Of a DNA stretch of 64,000 bases, positions 34,778 to 43,285 are shown piece after piece. Numbering within the stretch: position 1 is the first letter of the stretch; every line of letters begins with the position of its first letter. The DNA comes from Paraburkholderia sp041321145. Lineage in GTDB: Bacteria; Pseudomonadota; Gammaproteobacteria; Burkholderiales; Burkholderiaceae. Below the pieces are notes generated by a model. That model ran no database searches, was not told the DNA's origin, and saw only the letters and a program-made list of their open reading frames with translations. A program made the translations under genes and the position numbers. The stretch spans positions 682,001 to 746,000 of the forward strand of contig NZ_JBGGWA010000001.1 in the NCBI RefSeq assembly GCF_041321145.1. Reading direction: 5' to 3'.

Positions 34778-36442
34778 ATGGCCGGCGTCCGGCATATCGC
34801 TCTCGCGCGCACGCTGGCGGCGCGCGCGTGGCTAGCGTGCCTGCTGGCTGCGGCGCTGCTCGCCGGTGCGCAGAAAGCGTTCAGCGCGCCCCCTCTCGAC
34901 GCCGGTGAATCGATCTACCAGCACGGCATCGCGGGCTCGGGCGAGGCCGTCGAAGCGAGCCACGACGGCGGCGTGCACATGAGCGGCGCCGCCGCCGCAT
35001 GTATGAATTGCCACCGGCGCAGCGGCCTCGGCACGCGCGAAGGCAACAGCACGATTCCGCCCATCAGCGGCCAGTATCTGTTTCACGCGCGCATCCAGAA
35101 TCCGGAGGAGCTGGATATCCCGTATGTCGACGGCATGCGCGCCAATCGCGAGCCGTACACCGATGCGACAGTGGCGCGCGCGATTCGCGAAGGCCTCGAC
35201 TCCGAGGGCAAGCCGCTCAGCTACCTGATGCCGCAGTTCGCACTGAACGACGCGGACATGGCGGCGCTGATCGGCTATCTGAAGCGCCTCGACCAGCGCC
35301 GTGCGCCGGGCGTGACGGATACGGTGCTGCACTTCGCGACCATCATCACGCCGGATGCCGACCCGGTGAAGCGGCGCGGCATGCTCGACGTTCTGGAGCA
35401 CTACTTCACCGACAAGAACGCTTCGCCGCTCGGCGCAACGCCGCCGCTGCGCACCTCGCGCAAGATGATGTTCATGGTGAACCGCCGCTGGGAACTGCAC
35501 GTGTGGGAACTGCACGGCGCACCGGAGACCTGGCACGAGCAGTTGAAACAGTATCTGGCGCAGCAGCCGGTATTCGCGGTGTTGTCGGGGCTCGGCGGCA
35601 AGAACTGGGCGCCGGTTCATGATTTCTGCGAGCAGCAGGCGGTGCCGTGCCTTTTCCCCAACGTCGACGTGCCGGTCGAAACGGACCACGATTTTTACTC
35701 GATGTATTTCTCGAAGGGCGTGTTGCTCGAGGCGGAGCTGATCGCGAAACGAATCCTCGCTGCGGATAACGGCGAGCGCAAGGGCACCGTGAAAACGGTG
35801 CGCCAGATCTATCGCGCGGGCGATAGCGGCGAGGCGGCGGCGCAAGCGCTGGCGAACGCGCTGAAGGGGCATGGCGTCAACGTGTCGAGCCGGGCGCTCG
35901 CACCGGGAGATCGCGTCGCCGAAGCGCTGCACAGTGCCCGCGGAACCGACGCGCTGGTGCTCTGGCTGCGTCCGCCGGACATCGCAGCCGTCGCCGGCAA
36001 GCCGCCGGCGTCGACGCAGGTTTTCGTGTCGGGACTGATGGGCGGTCTGGACCGTACGCCGCTGCCCGCGAACTGGCGCGGCGCCACGCGCATTGCTTAT
36101 CCGGTCGATCTGCCGGAAGGGCGGCGTGTGCGGGTCGACTATGCGTTCGGCTGGTTCGCGATTCGCCGTATCCCGATCGTCGACGAGCGCGTGCAGGCGG
36201 ACACCTATCTCGCGTGTGGCCTGCTAGCCGAGACGCTGAGTCATATGGTCGATGCATTCGTCAGAGACTACCTGGTAGAGCGAATCGACGACATGCTCGA
36301 ACACCGGATACTGACCGGCTACTATCCGCGCCTGACGCTCGCGCCGGGTCAGCGCTATGCGTCGAAGGGCGGTTATATCGTCCGCTTTGCGGAGCCCGAG
36401 GGCATGCGGCTGGTGGCCGACAGCGCGTGGATCGTACCGTAA
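34778..36442 (+). CDS. cytochrome c fused to periplasmic-binding-protein-like domain
   Basis: The 554-residue exported protein (ATG 34778; signal ending near AFSA, residue 36) begins with a mono-heme cytochrome c module at about 40-170. This shows CMNCH near residue 73 and a likely axial methionine in YLMPQF. It is followed by a type I periplasmic-binding-like domain (HFATIITPDADPVKRRGMLDVLEHYF, VFAVLSGLGGKNWAPV, VPCLFPNVDVP, TDALVLWLRPPDIAAV). It is last in the oxidase operon. The cytochrome module may accept electrons from the oxidase pair or pass them to it, while the binding domain may hold a small ligand or a protein. The Mn-oxidising bacterium Leptothrix discophora also has a heme-protein gene (mofC) in its multicopper-oxidase operon; any orthology is unverified. 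Confidence 0.83.
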   Translation: MAGVRHIALARTLAARAWLACLLAAALLAGAQKAFSAPPLDAGESIYQHGIAGSGEAVEASHDGGVHMSGAAAACMNCHRRSGLGTREGNSTIPPISGQYLFHARIQNPEELDIPYVDGMRANREPYTDATVARAIREGLDSEGKPLSYLMPQFALNDADMAALIGYLKRLDQRRAPGVTDTVLHFATIITPDADPVKRRGMLDVLEHYFTDKNASPLGATPPLRTSRKMMFMVNRRWELHVWELHGAPETWHEQLKQYLAQQPVFAVLSGLGGKNWAPVHDFCEQQAVPCLFPNVDVPVETDHDFYSMYFSKGVLLEAELIAKRILAADNGERKGTVKTVRQIYRAGDSGEAAAQALANALKGHGVNVSSRALAPGDRVAEALHSARGTDALVLWLRPPDIAAVAGKPPASTQVFVSGLMGGLDRTPLPANWRGATRIAYPVDLPEGRRVRVDYAFGWFAIRRIPIVDERVQADTYLACGLLAETLSHMVDAFVRDYLVERIDDMLEHRILTGYYPRLTLAPGQRYASKGGYIVRFAEPEGMRLVADSAWIVP

Positions 36443-36500
36443 CGGCCTCGCGATCGAGCGACTTGTGGCGGCTTTCCTGCGTGCTCGCGCCGTTGCGCTG

Positions 36501-37136
36501 TCAGCCGCTGGCGGTCAGGAGCCGCCGATAGCGCGCCAGCACGCGCGGCACGTATTGGCGCGTTTCGGGCATCGACGGAATGCGATAGCCGGCTCGGATC
36601 ACTGCATTCTCTCCGGCGTTGTAAGCGGCCAGCGCGAGTTCCATGTCGTCTTTGAAGAGATCGAGCAGGAAGCGCAGATAGCGCGCGCCCGCCAGCACGT
36701 TGTCGCGCGGATTGAACATGTTGCCGTCGGAAAAGCGCCGCGCCGTGTCGGGCATCAATTGCATGAGGCCCTGTGCACCTTTGTCGGATACGGCGTTCGG
36801 GTTATAGCGCGACTCGACGTCGATCACCGCGCGCAGCAGTTCGGGCGACACGCGAAACGTGCGGCTCGCTTCTTCGATCACGTCCGCAAAACGCGCGATG
36901 TTTATCGTGGCGCTGAACGGCGCATGGGTGCGTTTCGCACCTCGCTCAGCCGGCGGATCGCCGGCCACGATCACCGTCAATCCCGTCTTGCCCGGCGCAT
37001 TGGTCAGGACGATCGCGCCGTTGCTGTCTACCGCGCCGAAGATGTCCGCATGCGCGAGCCCAGCCGATGTCATGCCGAGCGCAAGCGCGGCCGCGCGCAG
37101 CCTATTCGTCGACAGGAAAGAAGGGGGCCAGCGCAT
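36501..37136 (-). CDS. lytic transglycosylase with SLT domain
   Basis: The 211-residue protein has a signal peptide ending near LAHAD (31), an N-terminal DUF4124-like segment (IFGAVDSNGAIVLTNAP) and an SLT/lysozyme-like catalytic domain at about 90-205. Landmarks are AVIDVESRYNPNAVSDKGAQGLMQLMP with the catalytic glutamate, and LALAAYNAGENAVIRAG. Such enzymes cut glycan strands to form anhydro-muramic ends, and dedicated copies often open the wall for secretion machines. It converges on the oxidase operon from the other strand and shares an upstream region with the first response regulator. A role in installing the type II secretion apparatus is plausible but inferred. Confidence 0.9.
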   Translation of the reverse strand: MRWPPSFLSTNRLRAAALALGMTSAGLAHADIFGAVDSNGAIVLTNAPGKTGLTVIVAGDPPAERGAKRTHAPFSATINIARFADVIEEASRTFRVSPELLRAVIDVESRYNPNAVSDKGAQGLMQLMPDTARRFSDGNMFNPRDNVLAGARYLRFLLDLFKDDMELALAAYNAGENAVIRAGYRIPSMPETRQYVPRVLARYRRLLTASG

Positions 37137-37707
37137 GTTCGATATCCCTCCGCGCTGTCATTGTGAGTCGCGCAAAAGGACCGGAGCAATGGGGCACCCT
37201 CCTACTTTTCAAACCGTTTTATGGAGGGCTTTCACTCTGTGTGCATAAACGTTACGTCTGTAATACGTTGTTCTGGCCGCCGGGCTGGTCTGCTATTCGG
37301 TAGCCGCTTCAAAAGAGGAAAATAATTCCGACCTGATGCGTACCGGTAGTAAGTACTGTCTAGAAATCCCGATGCACGCGGGAAGCGTACCTGCTGCGTA
37401 TTATTACCAATGCCGGATTCGCGGCGGAAATTATCATTTTTGAAACGTTTTTCGCTGGATTCGTAAATTCGAATTACCGTTTTGCCGCGCACGATGAATC
37501 TGGAGGCGGGCCTTGGCCTCATGGCGCGAACCTTGCACAGCAAGGCTGCGCGGGCGATCTGGCGGAATGGTCGCAGAATGATGTTAGGTTAAAGAAAGAA
37601 ATATATAAAGCATTAGAAAGAAATATTTGAAAGAAAAAATCGGCCAGCCAATCGGCACCGATCGGTTGATTATTCAACCGGCCATGCCCGAACGAGGAGT
37701 GGGGATC
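37137..37707. other. 571-base divergent regulatory region
   Basis: No convincing gene is present. The DNA is clearly more AT-rich than its surroundings from 37210 on. It contains GGGGCACCCTCCTACTTTTC (37191-37210), which on the minus strand resembles the AAGTAGGG element seen before gspG and the oxidase operon. There is also a CCTTGC-ACA-GCAAGG palindrome (37531-37545) and a purine-rich AGAAAGAAATAT direct repeat around 37585-37626. It should contain the promoters of the transglycosylase gene (minus) and of the response regulator (plus). Confidence 0.6.
37531..37545. promoter_or_regulatory. 15-base palindrome upstream of response regulator
   Basis: CCTTGC-ACA-GCAAGG is a perfect 6-3-6 palindrome about 165 bases before the regulator start, in an AT-rich spacer. 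It is a candidate protein-binding site; no cognate regulator can be named. Confidence 0.35.
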
Positions 37708-38499
37708 GTGAATATCAAATATCGCGTGCTGGTTGTCGACGACCATGATCTGCTGCGCGCCGGATTGTGTTCGATGATCTCGGCACAAGGCGAATACGAC
37801 GTAGTCGGGGAGGCGAGGGACGGCAAGGAAGCCTGTCAACTCGCCATGACGCTCAACCCTGATCTCATCCTGATGGATCTTTCGATGCGCGGCATGAACG
37901 GCATCGACGCGAGCGCCGCCATCAAGCGCCGCTCGCCGCTCGTGCGCATCGTGGCGCTGACTGTCCACCAGAACGAAGAGTACGTACGCGAAGCGCTTCG
38001 AGCAGGCGTCGACGGCTATGTGCTGAAAGACGTTTCGTTCGACGAATTGATCGTGGCGATGCGTGCGGTGATGCAGGGGAAGAAGCACTTGAGCGCCGAC
38101 GTGTACGGCTACATGGTCGACTCGTTCATTACCGGCCGTGAGGCGGTGGCGCCGAAAAAGGCGTGGGACATTCTTACGGCGCGCGAGCGCAGCGTGCTGA
38201 AGCTGATTGCGGAAGGACGCACCAACCGGCAGGTCGGCACGTATCTGAACCTCAGCCCGAAGACGATCGAGAAATATCGCGCCAGCGTGATGCACAAGCT
38301 GGCTATCGAGAATTTGACGGAGCTCGTGCTGGTCGCGATCAGCATGGGTCTGTTGACGTCGCTCGCCACCAAATGCGCGGAGCGCAGTTCGGACGATACG
38401 CTGGTCCGCTTGCCGTCGGCGCGTCCCGACCCGCCGGCGGAAAGCGGCGATATCGTCGAGCTGCCGGTGTCTCGCGTGAGCGGATCGGCTACCGGATGA
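37708..38499 (+). CDS. NarL/FixJ-family response regulator 1
   Basis: GTG 37708 (VNIKYRVLVVDDHD) is chosen because GAGGAG lies 8 bases upstream and because the paralogue at 40725 begins at the same place. The 263-residue protein has a receiver domain at about 5-120, with the acidic pair in VVDDHD, phospho-acceptor aspartate in LILMDLSM and lysine in YVLKDVSF. A LuxR-type helix-turn-helix follows at about 155-215 (LTARERSVLKLIAEGRTNRQVGTYLNLSPKTIEKYRASVMHKL), then a 45-residue proline-rich tail. It probably pairs with the soluble PAS kinase encoded on the opposite strand 51 bases away and regulates the oxidase or secretion operons. Confidence 0.92.
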   Translation: MNIKYRVLVVDDHDLLRAGLCSMISAQGEYDVVGEARDGKEACQLAMTLNPDLILMDLSMRGMNGIDASAAIKRRSPLVRIVALTVHQNEEYVREALRAGVDGYVLKDVSFDELIVAMRAVMQGKKHLSADVYGYMVDSFITGREAVAPKKAWDILTARERSVLKLIAEGRTNRQVGTYLNLSPKTIEKYRASVMHKLAIENLTELVLVAISMGLLTSLATKCAERSSDDTLVRLPSARPDPPAESGDIVELPVSRVSGSATG

Positions 38500-38550
38500 A
38501 GACGGGCGCAACGCGCAGGTGCAGCGCTCAGGTGTAACTCGCCGCGTCCG

Positions 38551-39705
38551 TCAAAGCGTCCAGCTCGCCGAGACGAGTGTCCCGCTGGTGCCGGAAGATT
38601 GAACCGAGAGCGCGCCGCCTTGCGACTCGACACGATGTTGCATGCCGGTCAGGCCGAGACCCGTCGAACCGATGTCTTCTGACGAGAGCGGACGCGTGTC
38701 GTAGCCGGTGCCGTTATCCTGAACCGTGAGCAGCAAACCCGTCTCGATCCTTCGCAGGGCGAGCCGGATCTCCGTGGCCGCCGCGTGCTTGACGATGTTG
38801 TTTAGCGCTTCCTGCGCGACCCGGAAGATGTCGGCTTTCAGATGCTCGGGCACATCGCGGTCGTCGACCTCGCAGTGGAAGCTCACCGCAAGGCCTTCCG
38901 CGCTGCGCTCGAAGCGCCGGCACAGTGTGCTCAAGGCGGCCGGCAAGCCCAGCCGCTCGAGTGCAAGCGGCCGCAGCTCGCCGCATATCTGCCGCATCTC
39001 GCCGATGGTTTCGCGGATCTGCAGCACGGTGGCGTCCAGCTTCTGCGCCGCGTCCTCGGCTTGCCCGCGGCGTAGACGCATACGGGCATCCTCAACCATC
39101 AGCTTGACCAGCGTGAGCGCCTGGCCCAGACCGTCATGCAGATCGGCGGCGAGGCGTTGGCGCTCGCGTTGCTGTCCGATCATCAGATACTTCAGCCGAT
39201 TGCGGGCCGCCGCCTCGGATGGATGGGCGCCGTCTGCGAGCCGCGGTTCGGGCGAAAGGGGTTCTTCGAAGAGCGTCAATTGCGCGCCCTGATCCGCGCG
39301 TTGATCCTGGTCCGGAGTCCGATTCGCCGCGATCAGTTGCCGGTGCAGTACGAGCAAGGTTGGGCGGCCGTTGCGCGCGGCCAGCCTGGTGGTGAACGAA
39401 TGAAACTCGCGAGCAGGATCTGCGGACAGGTGAGCGGCGAGCGACGCGCGATCGTGCTCGGGCGCCATGTCCAGCAGCCGGCGGCCGACCAGTTCGTTGC
39501 TCGCGTAGCCGAACAACGCCGCGGCACTGCGGTTCGCCGACAGGAAGATTCCATCGGAAGACAGGATGGCGAGCGCGGCGCCGCGCGCGTCGGTGACGCT
39601 GCCGCCTTGCGAGGGGTCGAGCCGGGCCGCGGTCCCCAGCTTGCGCATCGCCTCGACAAGGTCGCGCAACTTCAGCAGTCGTCCTTCGGGCTGACTTGCA
39701 GGCAT
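38551..39705 (-). CDS. soluble PAS-domain sensor histidine kinase (NarX-type)
   Basis: The 384-residue protein starts at ATG 39705 with GGGAG 6 bases upstream. It has an N-terminal helical stretch, a PAS domain at about 43-150 (ILSSDGIFLSANRSAAALFGYASNELVGRRLLDM), a HisKA_3 dimerisation helix with the phospho-histidine in RLAADLHDGLGQAL (about 185-200), and a HATPase domain with AQEALNNIVKHA, DNGTGYD and GLGLTGM. No membrane segment or signal peptide is present, so it senses a cytoplasmic cue, possibly redox or a bound cofactor. It lies between two NarL-type regulators encoded on the other strand and may phosphorylate both. Confidence 0.92.
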   Translation of the reverse strand: MPASQPEGRLLKLRDLVEAMRKLGTAARLDPSQGGSVTDARGAALAILSSDGIFLSANRSAAALFGYASNELVGRRLLDMAPEHDRASLAAHLSADPAREFHSFTTRLAARNGRPTLLVLHRQLIAANRTPDQDQRADQGAQLTLFEEPLSPEPRLADGAHPSEAAARNRLKYLMIGQQRERQRLAADLHDGLGQALTLVKLMVEDARMRLRRGQAEDAAQKLDATVLQIRETIGEMRQICGELRPLALERLGLPAALSTLCRRFERSAEGLAVSFHCEVDDRDVPEHLKADIFRVAQEALNNIVKHAAATEIRLALRRIETGLLLTVQDNGTGYDTRPLSSEDIGSTGLGLTGMQHRVESQGGALSVQSSGTSGTLVSASWTL

Positions 39706-39843
39706 GGGATCTCCCAGCGGACTGGCTTAAGGAAACCTTAAGTCTCGATTGGATTGTAGGCGGCCCCGGTGTATCTGCCAACGGGGCAACTACGGACGTC
39801 AAGCGGGGCACACCCCGCGCCGCGGGTGGCGGGTGTTTACTCT

Positions 39844-39860
39844 GGTAGGCATACCCTACC
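39844..39860. promoter_or_regulatory. GGTAGG/CCTACC inverted repeat before SCO gene
   Basis: GGTAGG-CATAC-CCTACC is a perfect 6-base inverted repeat in the 278-base spacer between the divergent kinase and SCO genes, 124 bases before the SCO start. It contains the CCTAC core that recurs before the oxidase and secretion operons, with the half-sites in the opposite order. It may be a regulator site. Confidence 0.4.
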
Positions 39861-39983
39861 GCGCTTTGGGGGGCTTCATCCAATGACGTGCGAGGGCGCA
39901 CTCATGAGACTGAAGAGACACGGCTGAGCGCGCCCACGCGCAGTGCGGCGCGCATCGTCCGTTCTTCTTTTCTGGAGACCGCG

Positions 39984-40694
39984 ATGAAGATGAACTGCAG
40001 ATGGATGATCGGCGCCCTCGTGCTGACCGGTGCGGGGTTGACCGGCCTCGGCACAGCGGCCGCAACTGCCGAAGACGTGGCCGATGGTGCCGCGACAGAG
40101 GCGCAACATCACGAGATGATGGCGGATATGCAAGCGCCGGCCACCGAAGGTGCAAACGTTGGCGCCGCGATGCACATGCATCACCACGACCTGACGCCGG
40201 GGACGAGACGAACGACCGCGGAGTACACGCTGCCCGAGGTAGCCTTGGTCCGCGACGACGGCAAGACCGTTTCTCTCACCGACGAATTGAACGACGGCCG
40301 CCCGGTGATCTTGACGTTCATCTACACGACCTGCACGACGATTTGCCCGATGGTCAGCCAGACCTTCGAAGAGCTGCAGGGCAAGCTCGGTGCCGACCGC
40401 GACAAGGTCCATCTGGTATCGATCTCGATCGACCCCGAAGAGGACACGCCGGCGCGCCTGAAAGCCTACGCGGCCCGTTTCGATGCCGGCCCCGAGTGGC
40501 AGCACTACACCGGCACGGTCGAGGCCAGCATCGCCGCGCAACGCGCCTTCAACGTCTATCGCGGCGACAAGATGAATCACACCGCGGTGGCGTTTTTCCG
40601 CGCCGCGCCCGGCAAGCCGTGGTTGCGTCTCGACGGTCTCGCGACGCCGGCTGAACTATTGAATGCCTACCACGAAGTCGTTGCCTCGAACTAG
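39984..40694 (+). CDS. SCO-family copper chaperone/thioredoxin-like protein
   Basis: ATG 39984 follows TGGAGA; the upstream extension to 39888 is spacer DNA. The 236-residue protein has a signal peptide ending near AAATA (28), a histidine/methionine-rich segment (AQHHEMMADMQ and MHMHHHD) and a SCO1/SenC thioredoxin-like domain. The copper ligands are CTTIC (CxxxC) and the distal histidine in KMNHTAVAFF. SCO proteins deliver copper or maintain thiols of copper sites in the periplasm. In this cluster the likely client is the secreted oxidase pair rather than a cytochrome oxidase, since the cox genes lie 18 kb away in another operon. The second response regulator follows after 30 bases. Confidence 0.92.
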   Translation: MKMNCRWMIGALVLTGAGLTGLGTAAATAEDVADGAATEAQHHEMMADMQAPATEGANVGAAMHMHHHDLTPGTRRTTAEYTLPEVALVRDDGKTVSLTDELNDGRPVILTFIYTTCTTICPMVSQTFEELQGKLGADRDKVHLVSISIDPEEDTPARLKAYAARFDAGPEWQHYTGTVEASIAAQRAFNVYRGDKMNHTAVAFFRAAPGKPWLRLDGLATPAELLNAYHEVVASN

Positions 40695-40724
40695 TCGCGC
40701 GGGTTCCGGCCGGGAGCGAACAAA

Positions 40725-41420
40725 GTGGAGAAAAAGTATCGCGTTCTGATTGCGGAAGACCAGCATCTTCTGCGCGGCGGCCTCTGCACGATGGTGTCCT
40801 CTCTGCCCGATTACATGATCGCCGGGGAGGCGACCGACGGCCTCGAGGCGTGCAGTCTCGCGGATACGCTAAGGCCCGATCTGATCTTGATGGATCTTTC
40901 GATGCCGTGCATGAGCGGCATCGAAGCCATCGCCGTGATCAAGCATCAGGCGCCGCCGATTCGCATCATCGCGCTGACGATTCACTGCAGCGACGAGCAC
41001 GTGCGCGAAGCGCTCGCGGCGGGCGCCGACGGCTACGTGATCAAGGACGCGTCGTTCGAAGAACTCGTGGGCGAAATGCGCCTTGTGATGCAGGGCAAAC
41101 GTAATCCCGCGTTCGACGGCCACCGCCACCGCCACCGCCCTGGATGGCCCGATCTGCTGCCGGGCGTTTCGCACCAGACGCAGATATGGAACACCCTGAC
41201 CTTTCGCGAACGCACCGTGCTGCGGCTGGTCGCCCAGGGGCGCACCAACCGCCAGGTCGGCGAGTATCTGCAGCTCAGTCCGAAAACCATCGAAAAACAT
41301 CGAGCCAGTCTGATGCGCAAGCTCGGTGTGACGAACGTCACGGGGCTCGTGCGGGTCGCGCTCGACATGGGCGTGCTCACGTTGCCGAACCAGACGGGCG
41401 AGCTCGCCCGCTTCCTGTGA
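40725..41420 (+). CDS. NarL/FixJ-family response regulator 2
   Basis: The 231-residue protein starts at GTG 40725 (MEKKYRVLIAEDQHLLRGG). The receiver domain carries IAEDQH, LILMDLSMPCMSG with the phospho-acceptor aspartate, and YVIKDASF. A short His/Arg-rich linker (DGHRHRHRPGW) leads to a LuxR-type DNA-binding domain (LTFRERTVLRLVAQGRTNRQVGEYLQLSPKTIEKHRASLMRKL). It is closely similar to the regulator at 37708, so the two arose by duplication and may recognise related sites. It is probably co-transcribed with the SCO gene and lies just upstream of the type II secretion operon, which it may control. Confidence 0.92.
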   Translation: MEKKYRVLIAEDQHLLRGGLCTMVSSLPDYMIAGEATDGLEACSLADTLRPDLILMDLSMPCMSGIEAIAVIKHQAPPIRIIALTIHCSDEHVREALAAGADGYVIKDASFEELVGEMRLVMQGKRNPAFDGHRHRHRPGWPDLLPGVSHQTQIWNTLTFRERTVLRLVAQGRTNRQVGEYLQLSPKTIEKHRASLMRKLGVTNVTGLVRVALDMGVLTLPNQTGELARFL

Positions 41421-41445
41421 ACGACGCAGGAACTGGAGGGTCTTT

Positions 41446-41483
41446 ACCCATCCCTTTGGACGGGTCTCCCTACTTCTTGCCGG
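41446..41483. promoter_or_regulatory. candidate operator before the type II secretion operon
   Basis: ACCCATCC and GGACGGGT form a near-perfect inverted repeat (one mismatch) with a 4-base spacer, followed by CTCCCTACTTCTTGCCGG. Read on the minus strand, CCGGCAAGAAGTAGGGAG plus ACCCGTCC matches the element at 20954-20980 before the oxidase operon. It lies 74-111 bases before gspG. Confidence 0.5.
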
Positions 41484-41556
41484 TATCGACCTGAACAAGA
41501 ATGCATAAAACGGCCTCGGTGATATCGGGGCGGTGAGTCGATAGAAGGGGAGCGAC

Positions 41557-42039
41557 GTGAGCGATGATGGGTTCCCGATCAGGCCCGCTGTGCGCGCAAG
41601 CGCGAGATGCCGTGCGCGTGTTCGACACGCACTTCGACGCAACGGCGGTTTCACGCTGCTCGAACTGCTCGTGGTCATGGTGATCATCGGCCTGCTCGCG
41701 GGACTCGTCGCGCCGCGCTATTTCGAACAGATCGGCAAGTCGAACACCAAGATCGCACGCGCGCAGGTCGACTCGCTGAGCAAGGCCCTCGATCAATACC
41801 GGCTCGATATGGGCGCCTATCCGACGACCGAAGAAGGTCTGCAGGCACTCATGACCAAACCCCAGGACGCATCGCACTGGAGCGGCCCGTATCTGCAGAA
41901 AGCAGTGCCGCCGGATCCGTGGGATCGCCCGTACCAGTATCGCTCGCCCGGCGAGCATGGCGACTACGACCTGTTCTCGCTCGGCAAGGACAACCAGGTC
42001 GGCGGCACCGGTGAGAACACGGACGTCACGTCCTGGTAG
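41557..42039 (+). CDS. gspG: type II secretion major pseudopilin GspG
   Basis: The 160-residue protein starts at GTG 41557 after GGGGAGC. It has an unusually long basic leader of 31 residues, then the prepilin peptidase site GG/FTLLELLVVMVIIGLLAGLVAPRY, with the glutamate at +5. The body shows the GspG hallmarks DQYRLDMGAYPTTEEGLQAL, WSGPYLQKAVPPDPWDRPYQYRSPGEHGDYDLFSLG and a C-terminal calcium-loop-type region. It would form the pseudopilus that pushes substrates through the secretin. It heads an eleven-gene operon; no prepilin peptidase gene lies in the window, so processing must rely on one encoded elsewhere. Confidence 0.95.
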   Translation: MSDDGFPIRPAVRASARCRARVRHALRRNGGFTLLELLVVMVIIGLLAGLVAPRYFEQIGKSNTKIARAQVDSLSKALDQYRLDMGAYPTTEEGLQALMTKPQDASHWSGPYLQKAVPPDPWDRPYQYRSPGEHGDYDLFSLGKDNQVGGTGENTDVTSW

Positions 42040-42065
42040 TACGGCTGTCAGCAAGGAGAATCGAC

Positions 42066-43265
42066 GTGAAGTACCTGCTGCGCGTCTTCGATACCAGCGG
42101 CTCAGTGCAGACGCTTCGCCTCGACTGCGATTCTTCTGCGACTGCAACGGCGCTCGCGCGTGCAAGAGGCTTGCGCGTGGTGTCGGTACGCGCGGATGCG
42201 CGAGGTCGGCGCCGGGCTGGCTGGTCGGCGATGCCTGGCGCCAGGTTCAACGTCGAGCTCTTTGCGCGCGAACTCGCCGCACTGCTCGATGCCGGCGTCG
42301 GGGTGGTCGACGCGTTGCGGACGCTCGGCGGCAACGAACGCCGTGAAGCGTCGGCGGTGGTGTATCGCGATCTGCTGCGGCAGCTCGAAGAAGGGCAGTC
42401 GCTGTCCGCGGCGCTCGAACACGCAAGCCACGTGTTTCCGCCGGTGCTCGTGGCGTGCGTGAAAGCCAGCGAGCAGACAGGCGGTCTCGCGAACAGCCTG
42501 ACGCGCTACTCGCGCAACAGCGCCTTGCTTCACGAGTTGCGCGGCCGGGTGGTCTCGGCGGCGATCTACCCATCCGTACTGCTGCTCGTGGGTGCGGCCG
42601 TCGTGCTGTTCCTGCTGGGTTTCGTCGTGCCGCGCTTTGCCACGCTGCTTGAGCATAGCGGCCGCGAATTGCCGTTGCTCTCGCAACTGTTGATGGCGTG
42701 GGGCGGCATGGTGCATGCACACGGGACGGAACTCACCGCCGGCCTCGCCGTACTCGCGGTCACGATGATGATCGTGCTGCGCCGCCCTGCGGTGCGCAAC
42801 TGGATCGCCGACCGCCTGCTCGCGCTGCCCGGCATCGGCCTGCACTTCCGCGTGTTTCGCCAGTCGCAGTTCTTTCGCACGACCGCCATGCTGGTCGACG
42901 GCGGCATTCCGGCCGTGCGGGCCTTCGATCTCGCCAGCGGGCTGGTCGGCCGGGCAGATCAAACGGCCGTCGCCGCCGCCCTGCTTCAGGTGCGCAACGG
43001 CGCCCGGATGTCCGATGCGTTCCAGCAAGCCGGCCTCGCCAGCGCCATTACCTACCGCCTGCTGACCGTCGCCGAGAAAACCGGCGGCCTCGGTCCCGTT
43101 CTCGACAGAATCGCTGCTTTCCAGGAGGCGCAGGTGTCGCGCACGATCGATCTGATTTCGCGGCTGATCGAGCCCGCGATGATGATTTTCATCGGCGTGG
43201 TGATTGGCGGGATCGTCGTGCTGATGTACATGCCGATCTTCGAAATCGCATCGAGCATTCAGTAG
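42066..43265 (+). CDS. gspF: type II secretion inner-membrane platform protein GspF
   Basis: The 399-residue protein begins at GTG 42066 after AAGGAGA, 26 bases behind gspG. It has the two tandem T2SSF domains of about 120 residues: the first near 65-190 (FARELAALLDAGVGVVDALRTLG, LEEGQSLSAALEHA, FPPVLVACVKASEQTGGL) and the second near 265-390 (FFRTTAMLVDGGIPAVRAFDLA, TYRLLTVAEKTGGLGPVLDRIA). Membrane helices follow each, ending in MMIFIGVVIGGIVVLMYMPIF. It forms the polytopic core of the inner-membrane platform that couples the ATPase to pseudopilus growth. The length is normal for the family. Confidence 0.94.
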   Translation: MKYLLRVFDTSGSVQTLRLDCDSSATATALARARGLRVVSVRADARGRRRAGWSAMPGARFNVELFARELAALLDAGVGVVDALRTLGGNERREASAVVYRDLLRQLEEGQSLSAALEHASHVFPPVLVACVKASEQTGGLANSLTRYSRNSALLHELRGRVVSAAIYPSVLLLVGAAVVLFLLGFVVPRFATLLEHSGRELPLLSQLLMAWGGMVHAHGTELTAGLAVLAVTMMIVLRRPAVRNWIADRLLALPGIGLHFRVFRQSQFFRTTAMLVDGGIPAVRAFDLASGLVGRADQTAVAAALLQVRNGARMSDAFQQAGLASAITYRLLTVAEKTGGLGPVLDRIAAFQEAQVSRTIDLISRLIEPAMMIFIGVVIGGIVVLMYMPIFEIASSIQ

Positions 43266-43285
43266 ACCGGCCTTGGAGACAACGC

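Noticed and set aside
39984..40694. SCO protein as assembly factor for the cytochrome oxidase at 58-62 kb
   Set aside because: Possible, but the gene lies in a different transcription unit 18 kb away between regulators of the oxidase/secretion cluster. The local copper enzymes are the simpler client.
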